Shown here piece after piece: positions 1 through 5,286 of a stretch of 5,962 nucleotides of DNA. The stretch is from Clostridiales bacterium (GTDB lineage Bacteria > Bacillota_A > Clostridia > Christensenellales > Borkfalkiaceae). Both the position numbers and the translations under genes were made by a program. How positions within the stretch are numbered: the stretch's first letter is position 1; every line of letters starts with the position of its first letter. The stretch is taken from positions 1 to 5,962 of the forward strand of contig SVHQ01000120.1 of assembly GCA_015055785.1 (NCBI GenBank). The letters run 5' to 3'. The notes under the pieces were generated by a model that saw only the letters and a list, made by a program, of their open reading frames with translations, had not been told where the DNA came from and ran no database searches.

Positions 1-247
1 CGATCGTAAGGGCGACGCGAAGGGGGGTATCACCCTTGCTGCGGCGTCCACGATGGATAAAGCTGTAAAAGAAAAGATCGCAGGCCTTTCCAAGACGGAA
101 GCTGCTAAGGTTGTCGGCGCAGTTGCTGCTGAAAGAGCAATGGCAAAAGGCGTGCAGGCAGTCGTATTCGACAGAGGCGGTTATCTTTACACGGGACGTG
201 TACAGGCAGTCGCAGACGGCGCAAGAGAAGCCGGACTTAAATTCTAA
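1..247 (+). CDS. rplR: 50S ribosomal protein L18, 5'-truncated by the window
   Basis: L18 binds 5S rRNA with L5 and L25-type partners and docks it onto the large subunit. Reading from base 2, the last 81 residues are visible out of a usual length of about 120, so roughly 40 N-terminal residues lie upstream. The recognisable parts are a TLAAAST segment followed by a DK pair, a helix with KTEAAKVVG, and the highly conserved C-terminal block [20 protein letters not shown] ending in EAGLKF. The ATG at 53 is an internal methionine, because the L18 homology continues unbroken upstream of it to the window edge. The stop TAA (245-247) overlaps the ribosome site of rpsE, and L18-S5-L30-L15 is the standard spc order, so co-transcription and coupling are likely. 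Identification is confident; only the start is unknown. Confidence 0.96.
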   Translation, partial: DRKGDAKGGITLAAASTMDKAVKEKIAGLSKTEAAKVVGAVAAERAMAKGVQAVVFDRGGYLYTGRVQAVADGAREAGLKF

Positions 248-259
248 GGAGTGGGTACT

Positions 260-787
260 ATGGCAGACGAAAAAAGAGAAAGAAGACCTCAAAGAAGACA
301 GGCCGAAGATGATGGGCTTATTAAGAAGCTTATCGAAGTAAACCGTGTAACCAAGGTTGTAAAGGGTGGTAAAAACATGCGTTTTGCTGCACTTGTAATC
401 GTAGGTGACGGCAATGGTAAGATCGGCGTTGCAACGGGTAAAGCAAAGGAAGTTCCCGAAGCAATCGAAAAAGCTACTTTGAGAGCAAAGAAGAACATGG
501 TTTCCGTATCTATCGTAGACAACACCATTCCTCATAAAGTAATCGGTAAATTTGGCCGCGGTGCAGTGCTTATGATGCCTGCAACGGAAGGTACTGGTGT
601 TATCGCAGGTGGTCCTGTACGTGCGGTAATGGAAGCAGTAGGTATTAAGAACATCAGAACGAAATCTCACGGTAGCCAGAATCCCGGCAACTGCGTAAAA
701 GCTGCAATCGAAGGTTTGAAAGAACTCAAGACTGCTGAGCAGGTAGCTGCACTTCGCGGTAAAGCCGTTGAAGAAATTCTGAGCTGA
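260..787 (+). CDS. rpsE: 30S ribosomal protein S5
   Basis: S5 sits at the mRNA entry side and the body/head hinge of the small subunit. With S4 and S12 it affects decoding accuracy, and it contributes to mRNA unwinding. The product is 175 residues, near the family norm. A charged, Arg-rich N-terminal tail (about 1-20) is followed by the double-stranded-RNA-binding-like domain (about 20-83) with [10 protein letters not shown] and [20 protein letters not shown]. The C-terminal domain holds [26 protein letters not shown] and [17 protein letters not shown]. The start is ATG 260. The in-frame GTG at 251 lies inside the AAGGAG ribosome site (246-251) and is rejected, while ATG 260 has an 8-base spacer. 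It ends in TGA. It follows rplR by 12 bases, with the ribosome site overlapping the rplR stop. No key residue appears to be missing. Confidence 0.98.
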   Translation: MADEKRERRPQRRQAEDDGLIKKLIEVNRVTKVVKGGKNMRFAALVIVGDGNGKIGVATGKAKEVPEAIEKATLRAKKNMVSVSIVDNTIPHKVIGKFGRGAVLMMPATEGTGVIAGGPVRAVMEAVGIKNIRTKSHGSQNPGNCVKAAIEGLKELKTAEQVAALRGKAVEEILS

Positions 788-806
788 GAAAACGGAGGAA
801 CAAGAA

Positions 807-986
807 ATGGCTAAAATCAGAGTAACGCTTGTAAAGAGTACGATTGGACAGGTTGCGTCCGTAAAGGGCACGATTGCTGCACTCGGTTTGAAGAAAATCC
901 GTTCTTCCAAGGAACTTGACGATACGCCCGCAGTACAGGGTATGATTACGAAAGTAAAGCATCTCGTCAAAGTAGAAAACATCTAA
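807..986 (+). CDS. rpmD: 50S ribosomal protein L30
   Basis: L30 is a small protein of the large subunit, present in most but not all bacteria. The 59-residue product is the usual bacterial (short) length. It starts [14 protein letters not shown] and continues through an [15 protein letters not shown] segment, then [19 protein letters not shown], which matches the family's ferredoxin-like fold with its conserved GL..L and V.GM...V.H.V pattern. The ribosome site GGAGG (794-798) is 8 bases before the ATG. It lies 19 bases after rpsE, and its TAA at 984-986 overlaps the AAGGAG ribosome site (985-990) of rplO, suggesting coupled translation of the L30-L15 pair. Confidence 0.97.
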   Translation: MAKIRVTLVKSTIGQVASVKGTIAALGLKKIRSSKELDDTPAVQGMITKVKHLVKVENI

Positions 987-997
987 GGAGATTTATC

Positions 998-1444
998 ATG
1001 AGAGTAGGTGAGCTTTCTCCCGCAAAGGGAGCAACCAAAGAATCGAAGAGACTCGGTCGTGGTATCGGTTCGGGTACGGGTAAAACCTCCGGTAAGGGTC
1101 ACAAAGGTCAGTGGGCTCGTTCCGGCGGTGGTGTACGTCCTGGCTTTGAAGGCGGTCAGATGCCTATCGCACGTAGAGTACCTAAGAGAGGCTTTAATCA
1201 TAACGCGAAGAAGAATTATGTAATCGTAAACCTTTCCACGTTGGCAAATTTGCCTGAAGGAACGGTAGTTGACTACGGTTATGTTATGGAAAACGGCCTT
1301 GCAAAAGAAGTTAAAAATAACTGCGGACTTAAAGTTCTCGGTGCAGGTGAATTGAACGTAGCCCTCACCGTGAAAGCGGCAAAATTCTCTGCGTCCGCTA
1401 AGGAAGCTATCGAAGCTGCCAAAGGCACGGCGGAGATTCTCTAA
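998..1444 (+). CDS. rplO: 50S ribosomal protein L15
   Basis: L15 is a 23S rRNA-binding protein needed late in large-subunit assembly. Its long extended N-terminal part threads into rRNA. The 148-residue product has the expected two parts. The first is a Gly/Lys/Arg-rich extension with [19 protein letters not shown] (about 20-38), [17 protein letters not shown] (about 40-56) and [10 protein letters not shown]. The second is a globular C-terminal half with the [14 protein letters not shown] and [20 protein letters not shown] segments and a final [10 protein letters not shown] helix. The ribosome site AAGGAG (985-990) has a 7-base spacer. The start is well placed 11 bases after rpmD. A 134-base spacer separates it from secY, longer than the other gaps in this part of the cluster. 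Confidence 0.98.
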   Translation: MRVGELSPAKGATKESKRLGRGIGSGTGKTSGKGHKGQWARSGGGVRPGFEGGQMPIARRVPKRGFNHNAKKNYVIVNLSTLANLPEGTVVDYGYVMENGLAKEVKNNCGLKVLGAGELNVALTVKAAKFSASAKEAIEAAKGTAEIL

Positions 1445-1460
1445 TTAAGGAAATTGTGAC

Positions 1461-1498
1461 ACGGAAGGCTGCGATAGTAATATCTGCGGTACTTCCGT
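1461..1498 (+). promoter_or_regulatory. GNRA-capped hairpin between rplO and secY
   Basis: ACGGAAG (1461-1467) pairs with CTTCCGT (1492-1498). Inside it, allowing a bulged A1491, GCT (1468-1470) pairs with GGT (1488-1490) using two G-U pairs. GC (1471-1472) pairs with GC (1486-1487) next to a bulged T1485, and GATA (1473-1476) pairs with TATC (1481-1484) under a GTAA tetraloop, a GNRA type. That gives 16 pairs in a 38-base element. No T run follows, so it is not an intrinsic terminator. It could stabilise or delimit an rRNA-protein mRNA segment, bind a ribosomal protein, or be a processing site. The fold was read by eye and its function is inferred. Confidence 0.55.
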
Positions 1499-1499
1499 A

Positions 1500-1561
1500 G
1501 TTCGCGTTATTTCTCCCCCGCGCGTTTCGTGCGGATTTCTCTGTGCGGAACGAAAAATAAC
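1500..1561 (+). promoter_or_regulatory. Candidate folded leader segment just upstream of secY
   Basis: Three complementary segment pairs fall in 62 bases. CCGCGCG (1518-1524) pairs with CGTGCGG (1528-1534) around a TTT loop. GTTATTT (1506-1512) pairs perfectly with AAATAAC (1555-1561) and encloses that hairpin. GTTC (1500-1503) can pair with GAAC (1548-1551), which would cross the second helix as a pseudoknot or compete with it. The region ends 7 bases before the secY ribosome site GGAG (1569-1572), which itself stays unpaired. Seen: the complementarity. Inferred: that it forms and affects secY expression. Confidence 0.35.
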
Positions 1562-1578
1562 CATAAACGGAGAAAAAA

Positions 1579-2922
1579 ATGTTACAAACACTAATCAATG
1601 CTTTTAAAGTCAAGGATATCCGCAAAAAGGTGTACATGATGCTCCTTTTGTTGTTGGTATTCCGTATTGGCTGTTTTATTCCTGTTCCCGGGCTTGACCG
1701 TGGACTGTTTGGTGATTTGTTCACGGGCGATGATGCTAATGCATATTTGACGCTTATGAGCAGCATCACCGGTGGCGCGCTTGCGCAAGGCACTATTTTT
1801 GCATTGGGTATTGGTCCTTATATCAACGCATCGATTATCATGCAACTTCTTAGTGTAGGTATTCCTGCGCTTGAAAGATTGTCGAAGCAGGGTGAAGAGG
1901 GTCGTAAAAAGATTTCGCAATATACGAGATACGTAACGATTCTTCTTGCTATTATTCAATCTGTAGGTATCATTATTAGCTTTGCAAACAGCCAGGGTGC
2001 ATTGGAGGATGCGCTTCCTATGTTCGGTGGATCCATGTTCCTTGCAGGCGCATTCATGACGATTGTATATACTGCAGGTGCGCTTATTGTAATGTGGCTT
2101 GGTGAAAGAATCACCGATTACGGCGTAGGTAACGGCCAATCGATGATCATTTTCGTAGGTATCTTATCTACGGCAGGTATTCAAATTTTGAACAAAATTT
2201 CCACAATTTCTTCCACAAATACGGATGCAATTTGGGAATTACTTGCGTTCATCTTAGTATCGGCACTTATTTTCTTTGCAATTGTTTACGTAGACCTTTC
2301 TGAAAGAAAAGTTCCCGTACAGTATGCAAAGCAAATCAAAGGCAGAAAGATGTATGGCGGTCAGTCGTCTGCTATTCCTATCAGAATCAGCGGTGGCGGC
2401 GTTATGCCTCTCATCTTCGCGTTCTCCATCTTGAGCTTCCCTCAGATGATTTGCAGCATGGTTGACCCCGAATCGACGGGTTGGTTTACGAAGTTCTGGA
2501 ACACGTGGATGTCTGCATCTACGAATAACACAAATGCAGAATGGTATCATACGCTTGTATATACGCTCGTGCTTTGTTTGTTGATTTTTGCATTTGCATT
2601 TTTCTATGCACAGATGCAATTCAATGCAGAAGACGTATCCAGAAGCATCCAACAGAACGGTGGTTTCATTCACGGTATCCGTCCTGGTAAGGCAACGGAA
2701 GCATACTTGAATAAGATTTCCAACCGTATTACGTTGTTTGGTGCAATCTATCTTTCGCTTGTTGCGTTTATTCCTACAATGGCATTCTCTTGGGCAGACT
2801 ACACGCTTGTAAACGTGTTCTCGACGACGGGTATCCTCATTGTTGTATCCTGCGCAATGGAATTTGAGAAACAGCTTCAAGCACAAATGATGATGAAGAA
2901 CCACAAAGGGTTCTTGAAGTAA
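1579..2922 (+). CDS. secY: Protein translocase subunit SecY
   Basis: SecY is the pore of the SecYEG channel, through which unfolded proteins are exported or inserted into the cytoplasmic membrane with SecA or the ribosome. The 447-residue product fits the family. TM1 lies at about 18-36. The plug/TM2 region GGALAQGTIFALGIGPYINASIIMQLL spans 65-91, followed by TM3 (about 116-135) and TM4 (about 153-174), the latter ending in LGERITDYGVGNGQS. TM5 (about 218-238) leads to cytosolic loop C4 with SERKVPVQYAKQIKGRKMYG (241-260), TM6/7 come next, then loop C5 with NGGFIHGIRPGKATEAYL (360-377), TM9 and TM10. Loop C5 carries the RPGK motif and contacts SecA and the ribosome. GGAG (1569-1572) is 6 bases before the ATG. 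The TM7 entry reads SGGGVMPLIFA where relatives often have NQAGVIPVIFA, a mild variant. No frameshift is seen. Confidence 0.99.
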   Translation: MLQTLINAFKVKDIRKKVYMMLLLLLVFRIGCFIPVPGLDRGLFGDLFTGDDANAYLTLMSSITGGALAQGTIFALGIGPYINASIIMQLLSVGIPALERLSKQGEEGRKKISQYTRYVTILLAIIQSVGIIISFANSQGALEDALPMFGGSMFLAGAFMTIVYTAGALIVMWLGERITDYGVGNGQSMIIFVGILSTAGIQILNKISTISSTNTDAIWELLAFILVSALIFFAIVYVDLSERKVPVQYAKQIKGRKMYGGQSSAIPIRISGGGVMPLIFAFSILSFPQMICSMVDPESTGWFTKFWNTWMSASTNNTNAEWYHTLVYTLVLCLLIFAFAFFYAQMQFNAEDVSRSIQQNGGFIHGIRPGKATEAYLNKISNRITLFGAIYLSLVAFIPTMAFSWADYTLVNVFSTTGILIVVSCAMEFEKQLQAQMMMKNHKGFLK

Positions 2923-2931
2923 GAAAAACAG

Positions 2932-2966
2932 CTTCGCGCTTCGTTTTTTAGAAGCGGAGCGCGAAG
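2932..2966 (+). promoter_or_regulatory. 15-bp hairpin after secY, no downstream T run
   Basis: Bases 2932-2946 pair with 2952-2966 in 15 consecutive pairs (two G-U) around a TTTAG loop. The outer eight are perfect, CTTCGCGC with GCGCGAAG. On the + strand the hairpin is followed by ATTTACG rather than a T run, so it should not stop operon transcription efficiently. On the - strand it is followed after three bases by TTTTT, giving a better terminator for antisense transcripts, although no - strand gene is visible. It may instead protect the secY mRNA 3' end or mark a processing point before adk. Confidence 0.6.
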
Positions 2967-3019
2967 ATTTACGAAAGCGGTTAAATAAGTAATTCGATGT
3001 ATTTTCAAGAGGTGTTTAG

Positions 3020-3649
3020 ATGAATATTATTTTGTTGGGTGCGCCCGGTGCGGGCAAAGGTACGCAGGCAACGAGAATTTCGGACGGCTACAAATTGCCT
3101 CATATATCTACGGGTGACATTTTCAGAGAAAATATTAAAAATGAAACGCCGATCGGATTGCTTGCAAAATCGTATATCGACAAAGGGCAGTTGGTGCCCG
3201 ATGAAGTGACTTGCAAAATCGTGGAAGACCGTTTGCAAAGAGCAGACTGTGAAAGCGGTTATATGCTTGACGGTTTCCCTCGCACGATTGCACAGGCGGA
3301 AGCGCTGGATAAAATCACGAAGATTGATTTGGTGATCAACATCGACGTAGATTTCGGTTTGCTGTTGGATCGTTTGTGCGGTAGACGTGTTTGCAAGGAT
3401 TGCGGCGAAAGCTATCATATTTCTTGGTTGAATGGCGCAGACAAATGTTTGCGTTGTGGCGGTGAACTGTATCAGAGAAAGGACGATAATCCTGAAACGG
3501 TACAAAGCCGTTTGGATGTATACAATGCGCAGACAGCACCTTTGATTGCCTATTATAAGGAAAGAGGTTTGTTGTTCAACGTTGAAGGGAACATGTCCCC
3601 CGACGAAGTATTTGCCGAGATTTCTAAAAAGCTCGACGCAATGAAATAA
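3020..3649 (+). CDS. adk: Adenylate kinase, zinc-type long form
   Basis: This cytoplasmic enzyme catalyses the reversible conversion of ATP and AMP to two ADP, and so sets the adenylate balance. The 209-residue protein begins with the P-loop GAPGAGKGT (7-15). It carries the AMP-binding STGD (30-33) and DGFPR (84-88) motifs and a long LID domain with CKDC (125-128) and CLRC (143-146), a four-cysteine zinc site. [16 protein letters not shown] follows, with the catalytic arginines. The cysteine spacing (C-x2-C-x14-C-x2-C) is slightly shorter than in Bacillus-type enzymes. The ribosome site GAGGTG (3009-3014) lies 5 bases before the ATG. It lies 97 bases after secY and 3 bases before map, the standard Gram-positive position. 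Confidence 0.98.
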   Translation: MNIILLGAPGAGKGTQATRISDGYKLPHISTGDIFRENIKNETPIGLLAKSYIDKGQLVPDEVTCKIVEDRLQRADCESGYMLDGFPRTIAQAEALDKITKIDLVINIDVDFGLLLDRLCGRRVCKDCGESYHISWLNGADKCLRCGGELYQRKDDNPETVQSRLDVYNAQTAPLIAYYKERGLLFNVEGNMSPDEVFAEISKKLDAMK

Positions 3650-3652
3650 GCT

Positions 3653-4396
3653 ATGATTCACGTTAAAAGCGAAAAAGAAATAGAGTTGATGCGCGAACCT
3701 TGTAAAATTGTTCGTGATACGCTCGATTTTGTAGGTTCTGAAATTTCCGCGGGCATGACTACCAAGGAAGTGGACGAATTGGTGGAACGATATATTCGTT
3801 CAGCAGGAGCAAATCCTTCCTGCCTTGGCTACGGCGGTTTTCCCGCGTCGGCATGTGTTTCGGTGAACGAAATGGTAGTGCACGGTATTCCTGACAATCG
3901 CGTCTTAAAAGAAGGCGATATCGTCAGTGTAGACGTTGTGGCAGATAAGAACGGATATCACGGCGACGCTTGTCGTACTTTCTGTATCGGCAACGTATCG
4001 CCCGAAGTACAGAAACTTGTAAAAGTAACTGAAGAATGTTTCTTCAAAGCCATTGAAAATTTGCGTGCAGGAACGCCGTTGTTCGACATCGGCTATCGCG
4101 TGCAAAAACATGCGGAAGCTCACGGCTATGGCGTTATTCGTTCCTACACGGGACACGGCATAGGCAGAGAAATGCATGAAGACCCTTCCGTTCCAAATTA
4201 CGGTCGGTTGGGAACGGGCGTTCGATTGAAAGCTGGTACGGTGCTTTGTATTGAACCAATGATTGCGATGGGCAGCTGGAAAGTGCGCCTTTTGAGCGAT
4301 GGTTGGGGCGCTGTGACGGAAGATGGTAAGCCTGCATCCCATTATGAAAACACCGTAGTGGTGCGTGAAGATGGCGTAGAAATACTTACGCTGTAA
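3653..4396 (+). CDS. map: Methionine aminopeptidase, type I
   Basis: The enzyme removes the initiator methionine from new proteins after deformylation when the second residue is small. The 247-residue protein has the pita-bread fold signatures. The five dinuclear-metal ligands are placed as expected: Asp94 (VSVDV), Asp105 (HGDACRTF), His168 (TGHGIG), Glu201 (CIEPM) and Glu232 (YENT). Substrate-side His78 (VVHGIP) and His175 (MHEDP) are also present. The N-terminus (IHVKSEKEIELMREP) matches the family start, supporting ATG 3653 over the Met at residue 13. No ribosome site precedes this ATG. With only 3 bases after the adk stop, translation probably depends on ribosomes that have just finished adk. 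Unlike several Clostridia, no small KOW-domain gene sits between map and infA. Confidence 0.98.
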   Translation: MIHVKSEKEIELMREPCKIVRDTLDFVGSEISAGMTTKEVDELVERYIRSAGANPSCLGYGGFPASACVSVNEMVVHGIPDNRVLKEGDIVSVDVVADKNGYHGDACRTFCIGNVSPEVQKLVKVTEECFFKAIENLRAGTPLFDIGYRVQKHAEAHGYGVIRSYTGHGIGREMHEDPSVPNYGRLGTGVRLKAGTVLCIEPMIAMGSWKVRLLSDGWGAVTEDGKPASHYENTVVVREDGVEILTL

Positions 4397-4460
4397 GTAA
4401 AAAATAAAAGAACGTAACGATAAAAACCAAAAATAATTGGTGAGTCGGATTAAAAAATTC

Positions 4461-4466
4461 GGAGGG
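4461..4466 (+). promoter_or_regulatory. Ribosome binding site fixing the infA GTG start
   Basis: GGAGGG lies 7 bases upstream of GTG 4474. No in-frame ATG lies near enough to serve as the start, and the protein beginning at this GTG ([11 protein letters not shown]) aligns with IF-1 from its first residue. The site is strong, which may offset the weaker start codon. Bases 4397-4460 before it are A-rich, with a weak CCAA/TTGG inverted repeat (4427-4440) and no clear promoter. Confidence 0.8.
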
Positions 4467-4473
4467 ATTTTCT

Positions 4474-4695
4474 GTGTCCAAAGAAGATGTAATCGAAGCC
4501 GAAGGTAAAGTAATTGAAGCCTTGCCCAATGCAAGATTCAAAGTACAGCTTTCCAACGGATATGTTATTACGGCGGTTATTTCCGGTAAGCTTAGAATGA
4601 ACTATATTAGAATCATTGAGGGCGATACGGTAAAATTGGAAATGAGTCCGTATGATTTGACGAAAGGCAGAATCACGTGGCGTAGCAAGTCGTAA
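4474..4695 (+). CDS. infA: Translation initiation factor IF-1
   Basis: IF-1 occupies the A site of the 30S subunit during initiation and cooperates with IF-2 and IF-3. The 73-residue product is a single S1-like OB fold, about the standard size. It holds the family blocks [45 protein letters not shown] and [14 protein letters not shown]. It starts with GTG, supported by a GGAGGG ribosome site with a 7-base spacer. Its place between map and rpmJ is the usual one. The 77-base gap from map and 42-base gap to rpmJ show no clear promoter or terminator, so it probably rides on the upstream transcript. Confidence 0.98.
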   Translation: MSKEDVIEAEGKVIEALPNARFKVQLSNGYVITAVISGKLRMNYIRIIEGDTVKLEMSPYDLTKGRITWRSKS

Positions 4696-4737
4696 TCCAA
4701 ACGACGGAAAAGAGTTTATTAAACAAGGAGAAAAACA

Positions 4738-4854
4738 ATGAAAGTTAGACCTTCTGTAAAACCTATGTGCGATAAGTGCAAAGTTATTAAAAGAAATGGT
4801 AGAGTAATGGTAATCTGTTCCAAGAACAAGAGCCATAAGCAAAGACAGGGCTAA
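4738..4854 (+). CDS. rpmJ: 50S ribosomal protein L36, zinc-ribbon type
   Basis: L36 is the smallest large-subunit protein and stabilises 23S rRNA contacts. The 38-residue product reads [20 protein letters not shown] at its N-terminus and ends in HKQRQG, matching the family. It keeps the zinc ligands Cys11, Cys14, Cys27 and His33, so it is the zinc-containing (C+) paralogue. The ribosome site AAGGAG (4725-4730) is 7 bases before the ATG. It is the last gene before the long gap preceding rpsM. No convincing + strand terminator follows, so read-through into the gap is possible. Confidence 0.97.
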   Translation: MKVRPSVKPMCDKCKVIKRNGRVMVICSKNKSHKQRQG

Positions 4855-4866
4855 AAAAATAAGTCC

Positions 4867-4892
4867 AAAAACTCTTAAAAACTTATTAAAAA
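4867..4892 (+). promoter_or_regulatory. Phased A5 tracts upstream of the rpsM promoter
   Basis: Three runs of five A begin at 4867, 4877 and 4888, spaced 10 and 11 bases, one helical turn apart. They end just before the -35 box. Phased A tracts bend DNA, and A-rich sequence at this position also acts as an UP element for the RNA polymerase alpha subunit. Seen: spacing and composition. Inferred: promoter activation. Confidence 0.55.
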
Positions 4893-4895
4893 CGC

Positions 4896-4925
4896 TTGAC
4901 AGGTCTTGACAGAATATGGTAAAAT
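4896..4925 (+). promoter_or_regulatory. Sigma-A-type promoter for the rpsM transcript, tandem -35 boxes
   Basis: A perfect -35 TTGACA (4896-4901) is followed after 18 bases by TAAAAT (4920-4925, five of six consensus), preceded by TGG (4917-4919), an extended -10. The predicted start is near A4932. The octamer CTTGACAG occurs twice (4895-4902 and 4905-4912). The second TTGACA (4906-4911) could pair at a 16-base spacing with TAATAT (4928-4933) as a weaker overlapping promoter. A strong internal promoter here would let rpsM, rpsK and the downstream genes be expressed apart from the spc genes. Confidence 0.82.
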
Positions 4926-4992
4926 ATTAATATGCCGTATTTTGGAGAGGGTTGCCTGAAAGGGCGATTTTTGACAAAAAAATAATGTAATC

Positions 4993-5029
4993 AAGCTGAA
5001 TTTCCGTAAAATTACGGAAACTCAGTTTT
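4993..5029 (+). terminator. Intrinsic-terminator-like hairpin in the rpsM leader (possible attenuator)
   Basis: TTTCCGTA (5001-5008) pairs with TACGGAAA (5013-5020) around a small A/T loop. Past one A-C mismatch the stem continues with CTGA (4996-4999) and TCAG (5022-5025). It is followed by TTTT (5026-5029), then a mixed T-rich run to 5040. Bases 4993-4995 may also pair with the first T residues. It lies roughly 60-98 bases after the predicted transcript start and upstream of rpsM, so it would stop the rpsM transcript itself unless prevented. It could also end read-through from rpmJ. The T run is short, so efficiency may be partial. Confidence 0.6.
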
Positions 5030-5033
5030 GTTG

Positions 5034-5164
5034 CGTTTATCAACCGATACGTTTTTTGAGTTAATTTGTAGATTGGAAGAAGCAATCGAAAAACACAAAC
5101 GGCATTCAATTAGGACGTGGGGTACGCTTGTAGTGAATCGGATAGCACGAGGGCATGATAAACG
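5034..5164 (+). promoter_or_regulatory. Long-range helix and nested pairings in the rpsM leader
   Basis: CGTTTATCA (5034-5042) is perfectly complementary to TGATAAACG (5156-5164). Nested within are CCGAT (5044-5048) with ATCGG (5137-5141), CGTTT (5050-5054) with AAACG (5097-5101), and a hairpin GATTG (5071-5075) / CAATC (5083-5087). The nested order of four pairings suggests a folded domain, but each short helix alone could be chance. Confidence 0.35.
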
Positions 5165-5182
5165 AGATTACGAAAATAATAC

Positions 5183-5227
5183 AATGTGGCGATTAAGGCA
5201 TTTTCCACTGCCAAAATCGTACACATT
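5183..5227 (+). promoter_or_regulatory. Compound hairpin in the distal rpsM leader
   Basis: AATGTG (5183-5188) pairs with CACATT (5222-5227). CGATT (5190-5194) pairs with AATCG (5215-5219), separated from the outer helix by a G-U pair and a bulged A. After an AA/AA internal loop, GGCA (5197-5200) pairs with TGCC (5209-5212) under an 8-base loop. About 16 pairs form in 45 bases. It is not followed by a T run, and it ends 45 bases before the rpsM ribosome site. Confidence 0.45.
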
Positions 5228-5286
5228 CGTTGGGAATATATAAAAAATAAAGAACAGAATTAAAAAACAAACGGAGGACAGAATCA

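Larger units (their letters stand above)
4855..5286 (+). other. 432-base gap between rpmJ and rpsM: promoter plus untranslated leader
   Basis: No reading frame here looks like a gene. The longest + frame (5028-5243) begins at a TTG inside a T run, lacks a ribosome site, and uses CGG, CGA, AGG, ACA and ATA codons that are rare in the neighbouring genes. The region is organised as an A-tract zone (4855-4892), a promoter (4896-4925), and a leader of about 355 bases with a terminator-like hairpin (4993-5029) and further complementary segments (5034-5227). An A-rich unpaired run then leads to the rpsM ribosome site GGAGG (5273-5277). The usual gap between these two genes in relatives is far shorter. 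Confidence 0.75.
4932..5286 (+). ncRNA. Candidate regulatory 5' leader of rpsM
   Basis: Taking the start as about 4932, the rpsM message would carry some 355 untranslated bases. They contain a terminator-like hairpin, a possible antiterminator segment at the very 5' end, a 9-bp long-range helix CGTTTATCA (5034-5042) with TGATAAACG (5156-5164), and a compound hairpin at 5183-5227. In E. coli the transcript starting with rpsM is regulated by S4 binding a leader pseudoknot. Whether this leader is an analogue cannot be told from sequence alone, and no known motif was recognised. Confidence 0.45.

Noticed and set aside
251..259. GTG 251 as the rpsE start
   Set aside because: It lies within the ribosome site itself. 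ATG 260 has proper spacing and matches the S5 N-terminus.
1454..1483. Possible secY promoter, TTGTGA with TAATAT at 18 bases
   Set aside because: Both boxes match only four of six consensus positions and the -10 lies inside the loop side of a strong hairpin; not convincing.
1591..2904. Long - strand open frames opposite secY, and similar - strand frames opposite adk, map and rpsM
   Set aside because: They are mirror frames of strongly conserved + strand genes, are rich in Cys/Arg/His without family likeness, and lack ribosome sites.
4858..4887. AATAAGT/ACTTATT inverted repeat after rpmJ as a terminator
   Set aside because: The stem is A/T-rich with a 16-base loop and no T run after it. It is better explained by the A-tract zone upstream of the promoter.
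4951..4972. Small hairpin GTTGCC/GGCGAT followed by TTTT as a first terminator in the leader
   Set aside because: Only six pairs, two of them G-U, close to the start site; too weak to call a terminator.
4932..4985. 17-codon ATG frame (MPYFGEGCLKGRFLTKK) at the start of the rpsM leader, as a possible leader peptide
   Set aside because: The ATG coincides with the predicted transcript start, so it would be leaderless. It has no ribosome site and no run of regulatory codons.
5028..5243. 71-codon open frame inside the rpmJ-rpsM gap
   Set aside because: It starts at a TTG within the terminator T run, has no ribosome site, resembles no family I recognise, and uses arginine and other codons unlike the neighbouring genes. 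It is more likely non-coding leader sequence.
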